Below the pieces are notes generated by a model that worked only from the letters and a program-made list of their open reading frames with translations, was not told the DNA's origin and made no database searches. From JACZUI01 sp965216725 (GTDB lineage: Bacteria; Actinomycetota; Acidimicrobiia; Spongiisociales; ZC4RG35), in the NCBI GenBank assembly GCA_965216725.1, contig CBDCGI010000021.1, positions 29,506 to 93,505 on the forward strand: a stretch of DNA of 64,000 nucleotides, in the 5' to 3' direction. This document shows positions 17,396-25,376 of this stretch, in pieces. Made by a program: the position numbers and the translations under genes. Each line of letters begins with the position of its first letter. The first letter of the stretch is position 1.

Positions 17396-17502
17396 TTCGC
17401 CCATGCATGCCCCAACGCCCATTTCGTCTCGGTGCGGGCTGTTCGCTGCCCCATAGCCGTCATCTCGAATCCGGCTTCTCCCCAAACGAAAGGAGTCTCG
17501 AG

Positions 17503-18780
17503 ATGACCGATTTGATCAGCAGACACAACGACTTGATCGCACCTGTGATCGCGTTCGACACCGACATCCACGCCGACACCGCGCAAGGCTTGTGGATCAC
17601 CGACGTCAACGGCAACCGATGGGCCGACTTCGCCTGTGGCACCGCCGTGACCAACCTGGGACACAACCATCCTGCAGTGGTAGACGCCGCCCGCCATCAG
17701 CTCGACAAGTTCGTCCACAGCGGCTGCATCGTCCGCTACGACAGCATCGTCGACCTGGCCGCGAAGCTTCGCGACATCACACCCCCCGCAATCGAAAAGT
17801 TCGCCTTCGCCAACTCCGGCGCGGAAGCGGTGGAAGCGGCGATCAAGCTGGCGAAATACTCGACCGACCGCCAGGGCGTCGTCGCCTTCCGAGGTGCATT
17901 CCACGGCCGAACCATGGGCTCGGTGAGCTACACGACGTCCAACGCCAAGTATCGCGACGGATACCACCCTGTCCTCGGGTCCGTTTTTGTCGCTCCCTAT
18001 CCGCATCCTTACCGCTGGGGAATGAGCCCAGACGAGGCCACCGAGCACGCATTGTGCGAATTGAGGTACATGTTCAAGCACCAGGTGTTGCCGCACAACA
18101 TCGCCGCATTTCTGGTGGAACCGGTGCAGGGTGAAGGCGGCTATTACCCGGCACCACCCGGCTTCCTCGAGGAGCTTCGGGCGCTGGCCGACCGGCACGG
18201 GATCCTGATGGTGTACGACGAGGTGCAGACAGGTTTCGGAAGGACGGCCGAATGGTTTGCGGCCGACCACTTCGACGCCAAGCCGGACATCATCGCCATG
18301 GGGAAGGGCATCGCCAACGGCCTGCCATTGTCGGCCTACGGGGCAAGCCGCGAAATGATCGACGCCTGGCCGGTGGGTGCACATGGCACGACCTTTGGTG
18401 GGAATCCGGTGGCGACGGCGGCGGCGGTCGCTGTTGTCGACACCATGGAGGAGTTGCTCCCGCATGCCCGGGACATGTCAATACATGCCTTCGACAGATA
18501 TCACGAGCTGGCGGAGCGCCACGCCACCATCGGCGACGTGCGGGGGCTCGGCCTGATGATCGGTGTCGAAATGGTGAAAGATCGCGAGAGCCGAGAGCCC
18601 GATCGCGACGCTCTGCACCACGTGATGAGGTACGCCTTCGAGCGCGACCTGATCATCATCCCCTGCGGGCCAGACGGCAACGTCTTACGGTTCATCCCGC
18701 CTCTGGTGACCACCGCCGAGGAGCTGGACTGGGCCATCGACCTCATCGACGAGGGCCTGACCAGCTGGGAGAGCCAGTAG
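17503..18780 (+). CDS. Class III aminotransferase (GabT-like, PLP-dependent)
   Basis: A 425-residue fold-type I PLP enzyme. Landmarks are SGAEAVEAAIKLAK (phosphate binding), AFHGRTMG, LVEPVQGEGGY, VYDEVQTGFGRT and the PLP lysine in AMGKGIANGLP. It most resembles 4-aminobutyrate and related omega-amino-acid transaminases; acetylornithine-type activity cannot be excluded. ATG 17503 follows AAAGGAG by seven bases; an in-frame ATG at 17407 would add 32 residues. A 20-bp-stem palindrome begins 14 bases after the stop. Confidence 0.82.
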   Translation: MTDLISRHNDLIAPVIAFDTDIHADTAQGLWITDVNGNRWADFACGTAVTNLGHNHPAVVDAARHQLDKFVHSGCIVRYDSIVDLAAKLRDITPPAIEKFAFANSGAEAVEAAIKLAKYSTDRQGVVAFRGAFHGRTMGSVSYTTSNAKYRDGYHPVLGSVFVAPYPHPYRWGMSPDEATEHALCELRYMFKHQVLPHNIAAFLVEPVQGEGGYYPAPPGFLEELRALADRHGILMVYDEVQTGFGRTAEWFAADHFDAKPDIIAMGKGIANGLPLSAYGASREMIDAWPVGAHGTTFGGNPVATAAAVAVVDTMEELLPHARDMSIHAFDRYHELAERHATIGDVRGLGLMIGVEMVKDRESREPDRDALHHVMRYAFERDLIIIPCGPDGNVLRFIPPLVTTAEELDWAIDLIDEGLTSWESQ

Positions 18781-18793
18781 CGGCCCCTATCCC

Positions 18794-18847
18794 CCGTCGA
18801 GTGTGCTTGTCCTACCCAAAAAGAGAGAGGACAAGCACACTCGACGG
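18794..18847. repeat. Palindromic element, copy 1 (20-bp stem, 14-nt loop)
   Basis: A perfect 20-bp inverted repeat (18794-18813 with 18828-18847) around the loop ACCCAAAAAGAGAG. A nearly identical copy lies at 22132-22183, on the other side of the SARP regulator. It could act as a terminator for the aminotransferase, but there is no U-tract and near-identity of stem and loop in two places suggests a dispersed or mobile palindrome. Confidence 0.85.
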
Positions 18848-18879
18848 AGATAGCTGGCTAGTTGTGGACTCTTGGCCAG

Positions 18880-19047
18880 TCAGGCGGCCTGCTTGGTGCT
18901 ACTAGGGGCGGCAGGGACTTCCCATTTTGCGCCGAACGGCGGCAAATCGTCAGAGGTCAAGCCCAGGTCGAAGTTGAATGGCTGGTGGACACGGCGCCGG
19001 CTCCGCGTGGTGCGCCGGACATTGGTCTTCTTGGTGAACAGTCTCAT
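18880..19047 (-). CDS. Small basic protein divergent from the SARP regulator
   Basis: A 55-codon frame not obviously related to any family. The N-terminal 20 residues are strongly basic (RLFTKKTNVRRTTRSRRR), followed by PFNFDLGLTSDDLPPFG and a Pro/Ala-rich tail ending TKQAA. AAGGAG at 19053-19058 lies five bases before ATG 19047, and about four fifths of codons end in G or C, both of which support real translation. It is divergent from the AfsR-like regulator and sits inside the pair of palindromes. It might be a regulator-controlled peptide or peptide precursor; no function is claimed. Confidence 0.5.
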   Translation of the reverse strand: MRLFTKKTNVRRTTRSRRRVHQPFNFDLGLTSDDLPPFGAKWEVPAAPSSTKQAA

Positions 19048-19208
19048 CATCTCTCCTTGTCATCGAGCGACTGACTTCACAAGTAGACGTGATCGATCTC
19101 AAGCGCCGACCAAGCCGATGCGGTGACATTCGACCTGGAGATTTGAGTGGGATTTGAGTGCCGCCGGGGAAACTCGCGGCAATGCCACGGGTTAGCTTCG
19201 ACGGTGAT

Positions 19209-22094
19209 ATGAACGTCAGGATCCTGGGAGATCTGGCCGTCCTCCGCGGCACTGATAGCTCCAATCTCGGTGGCTACAAACAGCGCTCGCTGCTCGGTTT
19301 CCTGCTGGTCAACCAGCTGGACTGGATGACACCCAGTCAATGCATCGAGGCAGTCTGGGGAGAAAGCCCGCCGGACGGTGCGATCAAGTCGCTCCAGACC
19401 TACGTGTTCAATCTGCGCAAGATTCTCGAGCCGGCTCACGAGAAAGGTCAGCCCTGGGACAGGCTCCAAAGCTCGGACCGCGGATATCGCATCAGTGAGA
19501 ACGTGACAACAGATGTCGAGGAGTTTCGAAAGCTCGTCGAGTTGGCGCGGAGGGCAAGGGACAACGGCCGGATCGACGAGGCACTCGAATTGGCCACCAA
19601 GGCCGTCGAGCACTACTCAGGAGACCCTTTGGGAGACCTAGGAGGTGAGCATTGGGCTTTGGCCTTCGTGAACAGGCTTCGCGAGGAGTGGCTCGACGTC
19701 CTAGACCTTCAAATCCAGGCCGAATTGGCGTTTGCGCACCATGAAGATCTGATCCCTCGCTTGGAAGAAATGGTCGAGAGGAATCCTCTTCGGGAATCGA
19801 CGTGGGGACACCTAATGCTGGCCCTCTACCGATCAGGCAGGCAGGCGGACGCCCTTCGCACCTTCCAACGGTTGTCGCGGCACCTTGGAGAGGAACTTGG
19901 GATCGAGCCCGGACCTGAGGTGACCGCCCTTGAGCAACGCATCCTGGAGCACGACCCATCCCTCGATCTACCCAAGTCCTCGAAAGGCAACATCCCGGCC
20001 CCTATCACCAACCTGGTGGGTCGATCGGCAGAACGAAGCCAGATAGCCGACCTGGCCGATGTGAGCCGTCTGCTCACCATCATGGGCCCCCCCGGTGCCG
20101 GGAAGACCCGTCTTGCGATAGAGACCGCGCTCGACCTTGCCCATCGCTATCCCGACGGGGTGTGGATGGTGGAAATGGCGCCTCTGGCGACCTCGGCACA
20201 GATGTGGGCGGAGCTGTTTGGATCACTAGGTGTTGGGAATCCCCCTGACATGACACCAGGAGAGATTGTCGACGCGTCCCTCAGCACAAAGAAAACCCTG
20301 ATTGTGCTCGACAACTGCGAGCACATGGTCGACGAGGTGATCACCCTGATCAGGACGGTGCTCGGCCGGTCTCAGGACATCCGCATCATCGCTACCAGCC
20401 GCCGGGCTCTGGGGATTCCGGGCGAGGTGACCCTCACCATCCCTGGCTTGTCAATCGAAGCCACGACCGGGCCCAGCGAGGCGGCCTCGATGTTCATCGA
20501 CCGGGTCACGGAGATAGATCCAACGTTGGATCTGACCGACAGATTGGAAACCGTCGAGGCGATCGTTGCTCGTCTCGATGGCCTACCCCTAGCGATCGAG
20601 CTGGCGGCCGCTCGAATGAGAGTCCTGGATGTCGAGTCGCTTCTTCAGCGGATGGAGCATCGTTTTGAGACTCTCGCATCCGGCACTCATGCTGGCGGGC
20701 ACCATCGCTCACTTCGCAGGCTGGTGGACTGGTCGTACGACTTGCTCACCGCAGATCAGCAGAAGGCCTACCGCTGGATCGCAGCTTTTCCGGGTGGTTG
20801 CAACCCCACATCGATGGGTCACATTGTGGAACAAGCGGGGCTGGCACCAGAGGCGACACTCGAGTTGGTGGACGCTTTGGTTTCGAGCTCGCTTCTCGTC
20901 ATCGAGCGGGGCGCCGCCGGGACTCGGTACAGGATGCTGGAGACGATTCGTGAACACGCCCTTGGCGAGCTCCGAGATTCGGGCGAGGAAAATGCGGCGT
21001 TGCAAGCCCAGTTCGACTGGGTTAGGGATTTCTCGTGGTCCAACAAGCAACGCCTGGCAAGCGCCGAGGGAAAGGAGGCACTGGCAGAAGGGCTTGCCGA
21101 AGCCGACAACATGCAGGCTGCCATGAATTGGGCAATCGCCAGCGATCCGGCTTCGGCGGTGAGATTGGGAACAACTTTGTCTCAGTTCTGGTGGATGTCG
21201 GGCATGGCACCGGTGCGCTCAGACCTGAGTCGTCAGACCTGCTACATGATTCTCGGCGCCGATCTGCAGGAGCGTGCCCTCAATGCCGCCGCCGGCGCGA
21301 TCGACGCCAAGACCCGTGCCCGTGCGCTCACTGCCCTGGGAGGAGTGCTATCGATAAGGACGGGAAAGGTCGAAGACGCAGTCGATCAGCTCTCAGAGGC
21401 AATCGAGCTGAGCGAGCGAATTGGGGACAAGAAGGGTGAAGCCTGGGCCCGCTATTACAAGGCGCTCGCTACGAGCTCACTCACACGGGAACCCCTCCAA
21501 TTAGCGACAGGAGCCGCTGTCGACGTTGAGGGCAACGACAGGGCAATCGCACTCTTTGAAGAGATCGGCGAGCCCTACGGAGAAGCCCTCGCCAAGCTCA
21601 ATCTCGTTGGAGTGCCCGGCCTCTTGGAGTATGACGAAGCCGGCCGACTTCTGGACGAGATCGACGAAAGTCCGGGAGGGCAGATTCCAGTGGTGAAGGC
21701 CCACCTCTTCGAAATCCGGAGCCTCAGGACCATCGTTGAAGGCGACCTCGAGAAGGCAGCCGACGAGCTCATGAACTCACTGGCCCTGCTGTGTCAACTT
21801 GGACCGGCCACTTGCATCACTCACGCCATCACCAGTGTCGCTCTCCACCAGCAGGCAGCGGGGGAACCGCGTTCGGCTGCCGAGTTCGTGGGTGCCGCCG
21901 AAAGCATCAGACGACGGTTCTCGATGGTGGTGGCACGATACGAAGATCGGAGCGACTGGGTAGACCTGAGCTCGCTCAATGAGCAGGAGAAAGCGGAGGC
22001 CCAGGCCACCGGGCGAAGCTGGTCCCTTCAGACTGCACTCGACACCGCTGCAGTCCGGATGGGACACGATCCCGCCCCACTGCAAATGGGATGA
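19209..22094 (+). CDS. SARP-family regulator with NB-ARC ATPase (AfsR-like)
   Basis: A 961-residue cytoplasmic transcription activator. Order: OmpR-type winged helix (about 1-95, MNVRILGDLAVLRG, YVFNLRKILEP), bacterial transcriptional activation domain (about 100-245), NB-ARC NTPase with Walker A MGPPGAGKTRL near residue 293 and LIVLDNCEHMVDEV, then helical TPR-like repeats to the end. AfsR-type proteins switch secondary metabolism or stress genes. ATG 19209 gives the usual SARP N-terminus; GTG 19158 and ATG 19182 are in-frame alternatives. Both gene and divergent small ORF lie between two copies of the palindrome. Confidence 0.88.
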   Translation: MNVRILGDLAVLRGTDSSNLGGYKQRSLLGFLLVNQLDWMTPSQCIEAVWGESPPDGAIKSLQTYVFNLRKILEPAHEKGQPWDRLQSSDRGYRISENVTTDVEEFRKLVELARRARDNGRIDEALELATKAVEHYSGDPLGDLGGEHWALAFVNRLREEWLDVLDLQIQAELAFAHHEDLIPRLEEMVERNPLRESTWGHLMLALYRSGRQADALRTFQRLSRHLGEELGIEPGPEVTALEQRILEHDPSLDLPKSSKGNIPAPITNLVGRSAERSQIADLADVSRLLTIMGPPGAGKTRLAIETALDLAHRYPDGVWMVEMAPLATSAQMWAELFGSLGVGNPPDMTPGEIVDASLSTKKTLIVLDNCEHMVDEVITLIRTVLGRSQDIRIIATSRRALGIPGEVTLTIPGLSIEATTGPSEAASMFIDRVTEIDPTLDLTDRLETVEAIVARLDGLPLAIELAAARMRVLDVESLLQRMEHRFETLASGTHAGGHHRSLRRLVDWSYDLLTADQQKAYRWIAAFPGGCNPTSMGHIVEQAGLAPEATLELVDALVSSSLLVIERGAAGTRYRMLETIREHALGELRDSGEENAALQAQFDWVRDFSWSNKQRLASAEGKEALAEGLAEADNMQAAMNWAIASDPASAVRLGTTLSQFWWMSGMAPVRSDLSRQTCYMILGADLQERALNAAAGAIDAKTRARALTALGGVLSIRTGKVEDAVDQLSEAIELSERIGDKKGEAWARYYKALATSSLTREPLQLATGAAVDVEGNDRAIALFEEIGEPYGEALAKLNLVGVPGLLEYDEAGRLLDEIDESPGGQIPVVKAHLFEIRSLRTIVEGDLEKAADELMNSLALLCQLGPATCITHAITSVALHQQAAGEPRSAAEFVGAAESIRRRFSMVVARYEDRSDWVDLSSLNEQEKAEAQATGRSWSLQTALDTAAVRMGHDPAPLQMG

Positions 22095-22131
22095 CCCTGT
22101 AGGAAAGCTCGTGAGGATCGGCCGCCTCATG

Positions 22132-22183
22132 CGTCGAGTGTGCTTGTCCTACCCAAAAAGCGAGAGGACAAGCACACTCGACG
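22132..22183. repeat. Palindromic element, copy 2 (19-bp stem, 14-nt loop)
   Basis: Inverted repeat 22132-22150 with 22165-22183 around ACCCAAAAAGCGAG. It differs from copy 1 by one loop base and one outermost stem base. It lies 37 bases after the SARP stop codon. Confidence 0.85.
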
Positions 22184-22238
22184 GGGAAAGAAGGCGGATT
22201 TGAGGAACCAGATCCGCCTTGCTGGCATCTAAATTCCC

Positions 22239-23048
22239 ATGATCAGGAAACATCTCTGGCTGACCCTCGCACTGCTGCTTGTGCTCGCCGCTTGTGGCGA
22301 GCCGGCCGACTCCGGCGACACCGACGACGCCGCGCCGGTGATCCAGATACGCACCGAGGGCGGGTTCGCACCGATCGAGTTCATCCTTGGCAACGGGCCG
22401 AACTACACCCTCCTCAGTGACGGGACACTGATCTTCCGAGGGCCGCAGCCAGAGATCTTCCCCGGTCCGTTGGTTCCCGACTATCAGGTCGTCCGGCTAT
22501 CTGACGAGAGTGTCGACCGGGTAATGGAGTTCGTCGACGAGATCGGCCTTGCAGGCATGGTCGACGAGTTCGACAACTCAGCGGCAGCCTTCGTGGCCGA
22601 TGCGTCCACCGAGGTGATCACCCTGTGGGACGAAAACGGAGCCCACAGATACTCGGTATATGCATTGGGAATTGGCGACGACCCGCTGAATCCCAGCGAA
22701 CCGGCCGATCCCCGGACCGTAGCGTTGGCCGACCTCATCGACTTCGTCGCATCGGTGGATATCGCCTCCGCCGAGACGTTCCAAGCCGACAGGGTCCGCG
22801 TCGTGGGCGGTGCCACTCAATTCCCTGCGGACCCCGAGTTCGTCGACGTCCGCGATTGGCCGTTGGGCGAAGAGGACCCCGCCTCTTGGAATCGTGTCAA
22901 CCAGGATTGGACCTGTCAGCAATTCGGGCCCGAAGTGCTGGACGCGTTCACCGACGCCACAACTGCCACCACTTGGGATCTCGGTGGAACCGAGTTCAAG
23001 CTCCTGGTCCGACCGCTACTGCCCGGTGAGCCCAGCTGCCCCGTCTAG
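22239..23048 (+). CDS. Hypothetical lipoprotein
   Basis: A 269-residue secreted lipoprotein with the lipobox LVLAAC at residues 14-19, preceded by MIRKHLWLTLALL. The mature part has a short acidic linker and no family I can name; it is rich in Asp/Pro, with PGPLVPDYQVVRLSDESVDR near residue 80 and two late cysteines (TCQQF, PSCPV) that could form a disulfide. The convergent TrpB2 gene ends two bases beyond its stop. Confidence 0.7.
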   Translation: MIRKHLWLTLALLLVLAACGEPADSGDTDDAAPVIQIRTEGGFAPIEFILGNGPNYTLLSDGTLIFRGPQPEIFPGPLVPDYQVVRLSDESVDRVMEFVDEIGLAGMVDEFDNSAAAFVADASTEVITLWDENGAHRYSVYALGIGDDPLNPSEPADPRTVALADLIDFVASVDIASAETFQADRVRVVGGATQFPADPEFVDVRDWPLGEEDPASWNRVNQDWTCQQFGPEVLDAFTDATTATTWDLGGTEFKLLVRPLLPGEPSCPV

Positions 23049-23049
23049 C

Positions 23050-24408
23050 TCAGCCGCCGACGACCGGGACCTTCTCCATCGCGGCTGCGATGCGCTCCTC
23101 GGGATACGCGTAGTCGACCAGGTCACCGGTGAGGAAGGCCGTGTAGGCGGCCATGTCGAAGTGACCGTGCCCCGACAGGTTGAAGACGATCACCTTCTCC
23201 TCCCCGTTCTCTTTGGCCTTCTCGGCCTCGATCATGGCCGAGGCCACCGCGTGCGTCGGCTCCGGTCCGGGGATGATGCCTTCGGCCCGGGCGAACTGGA
23301 TCGCCTTGGCGAACGTCTCGGTCTGATGAAGTGACTCGGCCTCGATGACACCCTGATCGACCAACAGCGATACCAGCGGTGCCATCCCGTGGTAGCGCAA
23401 GCCTCCGGCATGGATCGGATCGGGGATGAAATCATGTCCGAGGGTGTGCATGAGAACCAGCGGCACCATGCCTGCGGTGTCACCATGGTCGTACTGGTAG
23501 CTGCCGCGGGTGAGTGTCGGCGCGGCCGCCGGTTCGACTGCCCTGATCACCGGGTCCATCGTCCCCGCCATCTTCTCCCTGGCAAATGGGAATGCGAAGC
23601 CGGCGAAGTTGGACCCGCCGCCGGCACAGCCGATGATCACGTCGGGCGTCTCGTCGACGAGAGCCAGTTGCTTCAGCGCCTCTTCGCCGATGACGGTCTG
23701 GTGCATCAACACATGATTGAGCACCGAGCCGAGCGAGTACTTGACGTCATCGTTGGTGGCCGCCACCTCAACCGCCTCCGAGATCGCGATACCGAGGCTC
23801 CCGGGAGTGTTCGGATCGGCTTCGAGGAAGGCTCGCCCCGACTGCGTTCTATCGGAAGGAGAGGGATAGATCGTGGCGCCGAAAGCCTCGATCATGGCTT
23901 TCCGGTATGGCTTCTGGTCGTAAGAAGCCCGCACCATGTAGACCTCGCATTCGATTCCAAACAGGGCGCAAGCAAAAGACAGAGCCGAGCCCCATTGTCC
24001 GGCGCCGGTCTCCGTCGCGATCTTCTTCACGCCCTCCTGAGCGTTGTAATAGGCCTGGGCGACGGCTGTGTTGGGCTTGTGGGAGCCCACTGGGGAAACC
24101 CCCTCGTACTTGTAATAGATGCGAGCGGGGCCGCCGATCAGCTCCTCCAGCCGGTTGGCCCGATACAACGGCGACGGCCGCCATAGGCGGTAGACCTCGC
24201 GTACTGCCTCTGGGATCTCCACATACCGGTCTGACGACACCTCTTGGAGGATCAGCGCCATCGGAAACAGCGGGGCGAGATCGTCGGGCCCAACGGGCTC
24301 ATGGGTGGCGGGATGGAGCACCGGAGAGGGCGCAACCGGAAGGTCGGGAACGATGTTGTACCAGTGAGTTGGAAGCTCAGCTTCCGGAAGCATGATCTTT
24401 GTCGGCAT
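23050..24408 (-). CDS. Tryptophan synthase beta-like enzyme TrpB2
   Basis: A 452-residue PLP enzyme of the TrpB2 branch, which usually works without a TrpA partner and makes tryptophan from indole and serine. The PLP lysine is in GSHKPNTAVAQAY near residue 100, the phosphate loop is CAGGGSNFAG and the family ETGAGQWGSA motif is present. The long N-terminus with LFPMALILQEVS is typical of TrpB2. ATG 24408 is chosen by family alignment and a TAGGTT hexamer ten bases upstream. No other trp gene is near. Confidence 0.9.
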   Translation of the reverse strand: MPTKIMLPEAELPTHWYNIVPDLPVAPSPVLHPATHEPVGPDDLAPLFPMALILQEVSSDRYVEIPEAVREVYRLWRPSPLYRANRLEELIGGPARIYYKYEGVSPVGSHKPNTAVAQAYYNAQEGVKKIATETGAGQWGSALSFACALFGIECEVYMVRASYDQKPYRKAMIEAFGATIYPSPSDRTQSGRAFLEADPNTPGSLGIAISEAVEVAATNDDVKYSLGSVLNHVLMHQTVIGEEALKQLALVDETPDVIIGCAGGGSNFAGFAFPFAREKMAGTMDPVIRAVEPAAAPTLTRGSYQYDHGDTAGMVPLVLMHTLGHDFIPDPIHAGGLRYHGMAPLVSLLVDQGVIEAESLHQTETFAKAIQFARAEGIIPGPEPTHAVASAMIEAEKAKENGEEKVIVFNLSGHGHFDMAAYTAFLTGDLVDYAYPEERIAAAMEKVPVVGG

Positions 24409-24490
24409 GATCGGAACGAACCTACACCGCGGTCTCGACACGTGTACGGGTGCTACTGGGATATCTTGACGACAGCGACGAAAGGCCCCC

Positions 24491-25354
24491 GTGGCACTCC
24501 ATCCGATGATCAACCGCAGAGCAGCCATCGCCGACCTGGGACGCGCCGGGCTGGCGATCATGGTATTCGGCGCCGCCGCGTGCTCCGATAACGGCTCCGG
24601 CACTTCTTCCAGCCTGGGGACAGGAGAAACGTCGTCCACAGCGGGAGCAGGTGACACTATCTCCACCCGTGGCACCGAACCGGAGGGGACCACGTCAACA
24701 ACCGGGGCAACGTCCAGCACCGTGGCCTTCACCGATCACACCTCGTGGCACCGAGTGGTCCTGGGAGGGGTCTCCGCCTACATCCTGTACCGCGATGGCG
24801 AGGGAGCCCTTGTCGACACAGGCAACCCTGGGAATGAGGGAGACATCGGCGCCGCTTTGGACGAGGTCGGCCTCGGTTGGGACTCGATCGGACACGTCAT
24901 CGTCACCCACAAGCACGGAGACCATGTCGGGAGCGCTGAGGCAATCGCCGGGCTCGCGCCCGGGGCGTCCTTCTACGCCGGCGACCAAGACGCTCGCTGG
25001 GTCAACGTCCCGGTGGCACCGACCATCGTCGGAGACAGAGACTCGGTATTCGACCTCAACATCGTCGAAACCCCGGGCCACACACCAGGACACTTGAGCG
25101 TTCACGACCCGGCATCGGGAATCCTGGTGGCGGGAGACTCGATGAATGGGGCCGGCTCGGGTGTTCAGGGCTCAGACTCCGGGGTGGGGGGCGCCAACCC
25201 ACGATTCTCAGAGAACATGCTGGATGCCAACGATTCGATCAGGAAAATGGCCCAGCTCAACTTCGAGGTGGTTCTCTTCGGCCACGGTGAGCCGCTATTG
25301 GAAGGCGGCACTTCAGCCGTGCAATCGCTGGCCGCAACACTCCCCGACCTCTAG
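24491..25354 (+). CDS. MBL-fold hydrolase, predicted lipoprotein
   Basis: A 287-residue metallo-beta-lactamase-fold protein with an export signal: twin arginines (NRRAAIADLG) followed by a hydrophobic stretch and a lipobox ending GAAAC, suggesting Tat export and lipid anchoring. A Ser/Thr/Gly-rich linker runs to about residue 80. The hydrolase domain has THKHGDH, ETPGHTPGH, VAGDS and the late FGHGEP histidine, so both metal sites look complete. The substrate is unknown. GTG 24491 is used; ATG 24506 would also keep the signal. Confidence 0.8.
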   Translation: MALHPMINRRAAIADLGRAGLAIMVFGAAACSDNGSGTSSSLGTGETSSTAGAGDTISTRGTEPEGTTSTTGATSSTVAFTDHTSWHRVVLGGVSAYILYRDGEGALVDTGNPGNEGDIGAALDEVGLGWDSIGHVIVTHKHGDHVGSAEAIAGLAPGASFYAGDQDARWVNVPVAPTIVGDRDSVFDLNIVETPGHTPGHLSVHDPASGILVAGDSMNGAGSGVQGSDSGVGGANPRFSENMLDANDSIRKMAQLNFEVVLFGHGEPLLEGGTSAVQSLAATLPDL

Positions 25355-25376
25355 CTGCCGGGCACCAGCCGCCTAA

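Noticed and set aside
18794..22183. Palindromes as a minimal CRISPR array or as transposon end repeats of an insertion sequence
   Set aside because: Only two copies 3.3 kb apart, no cas gene, no transposase and no target-site duplication.
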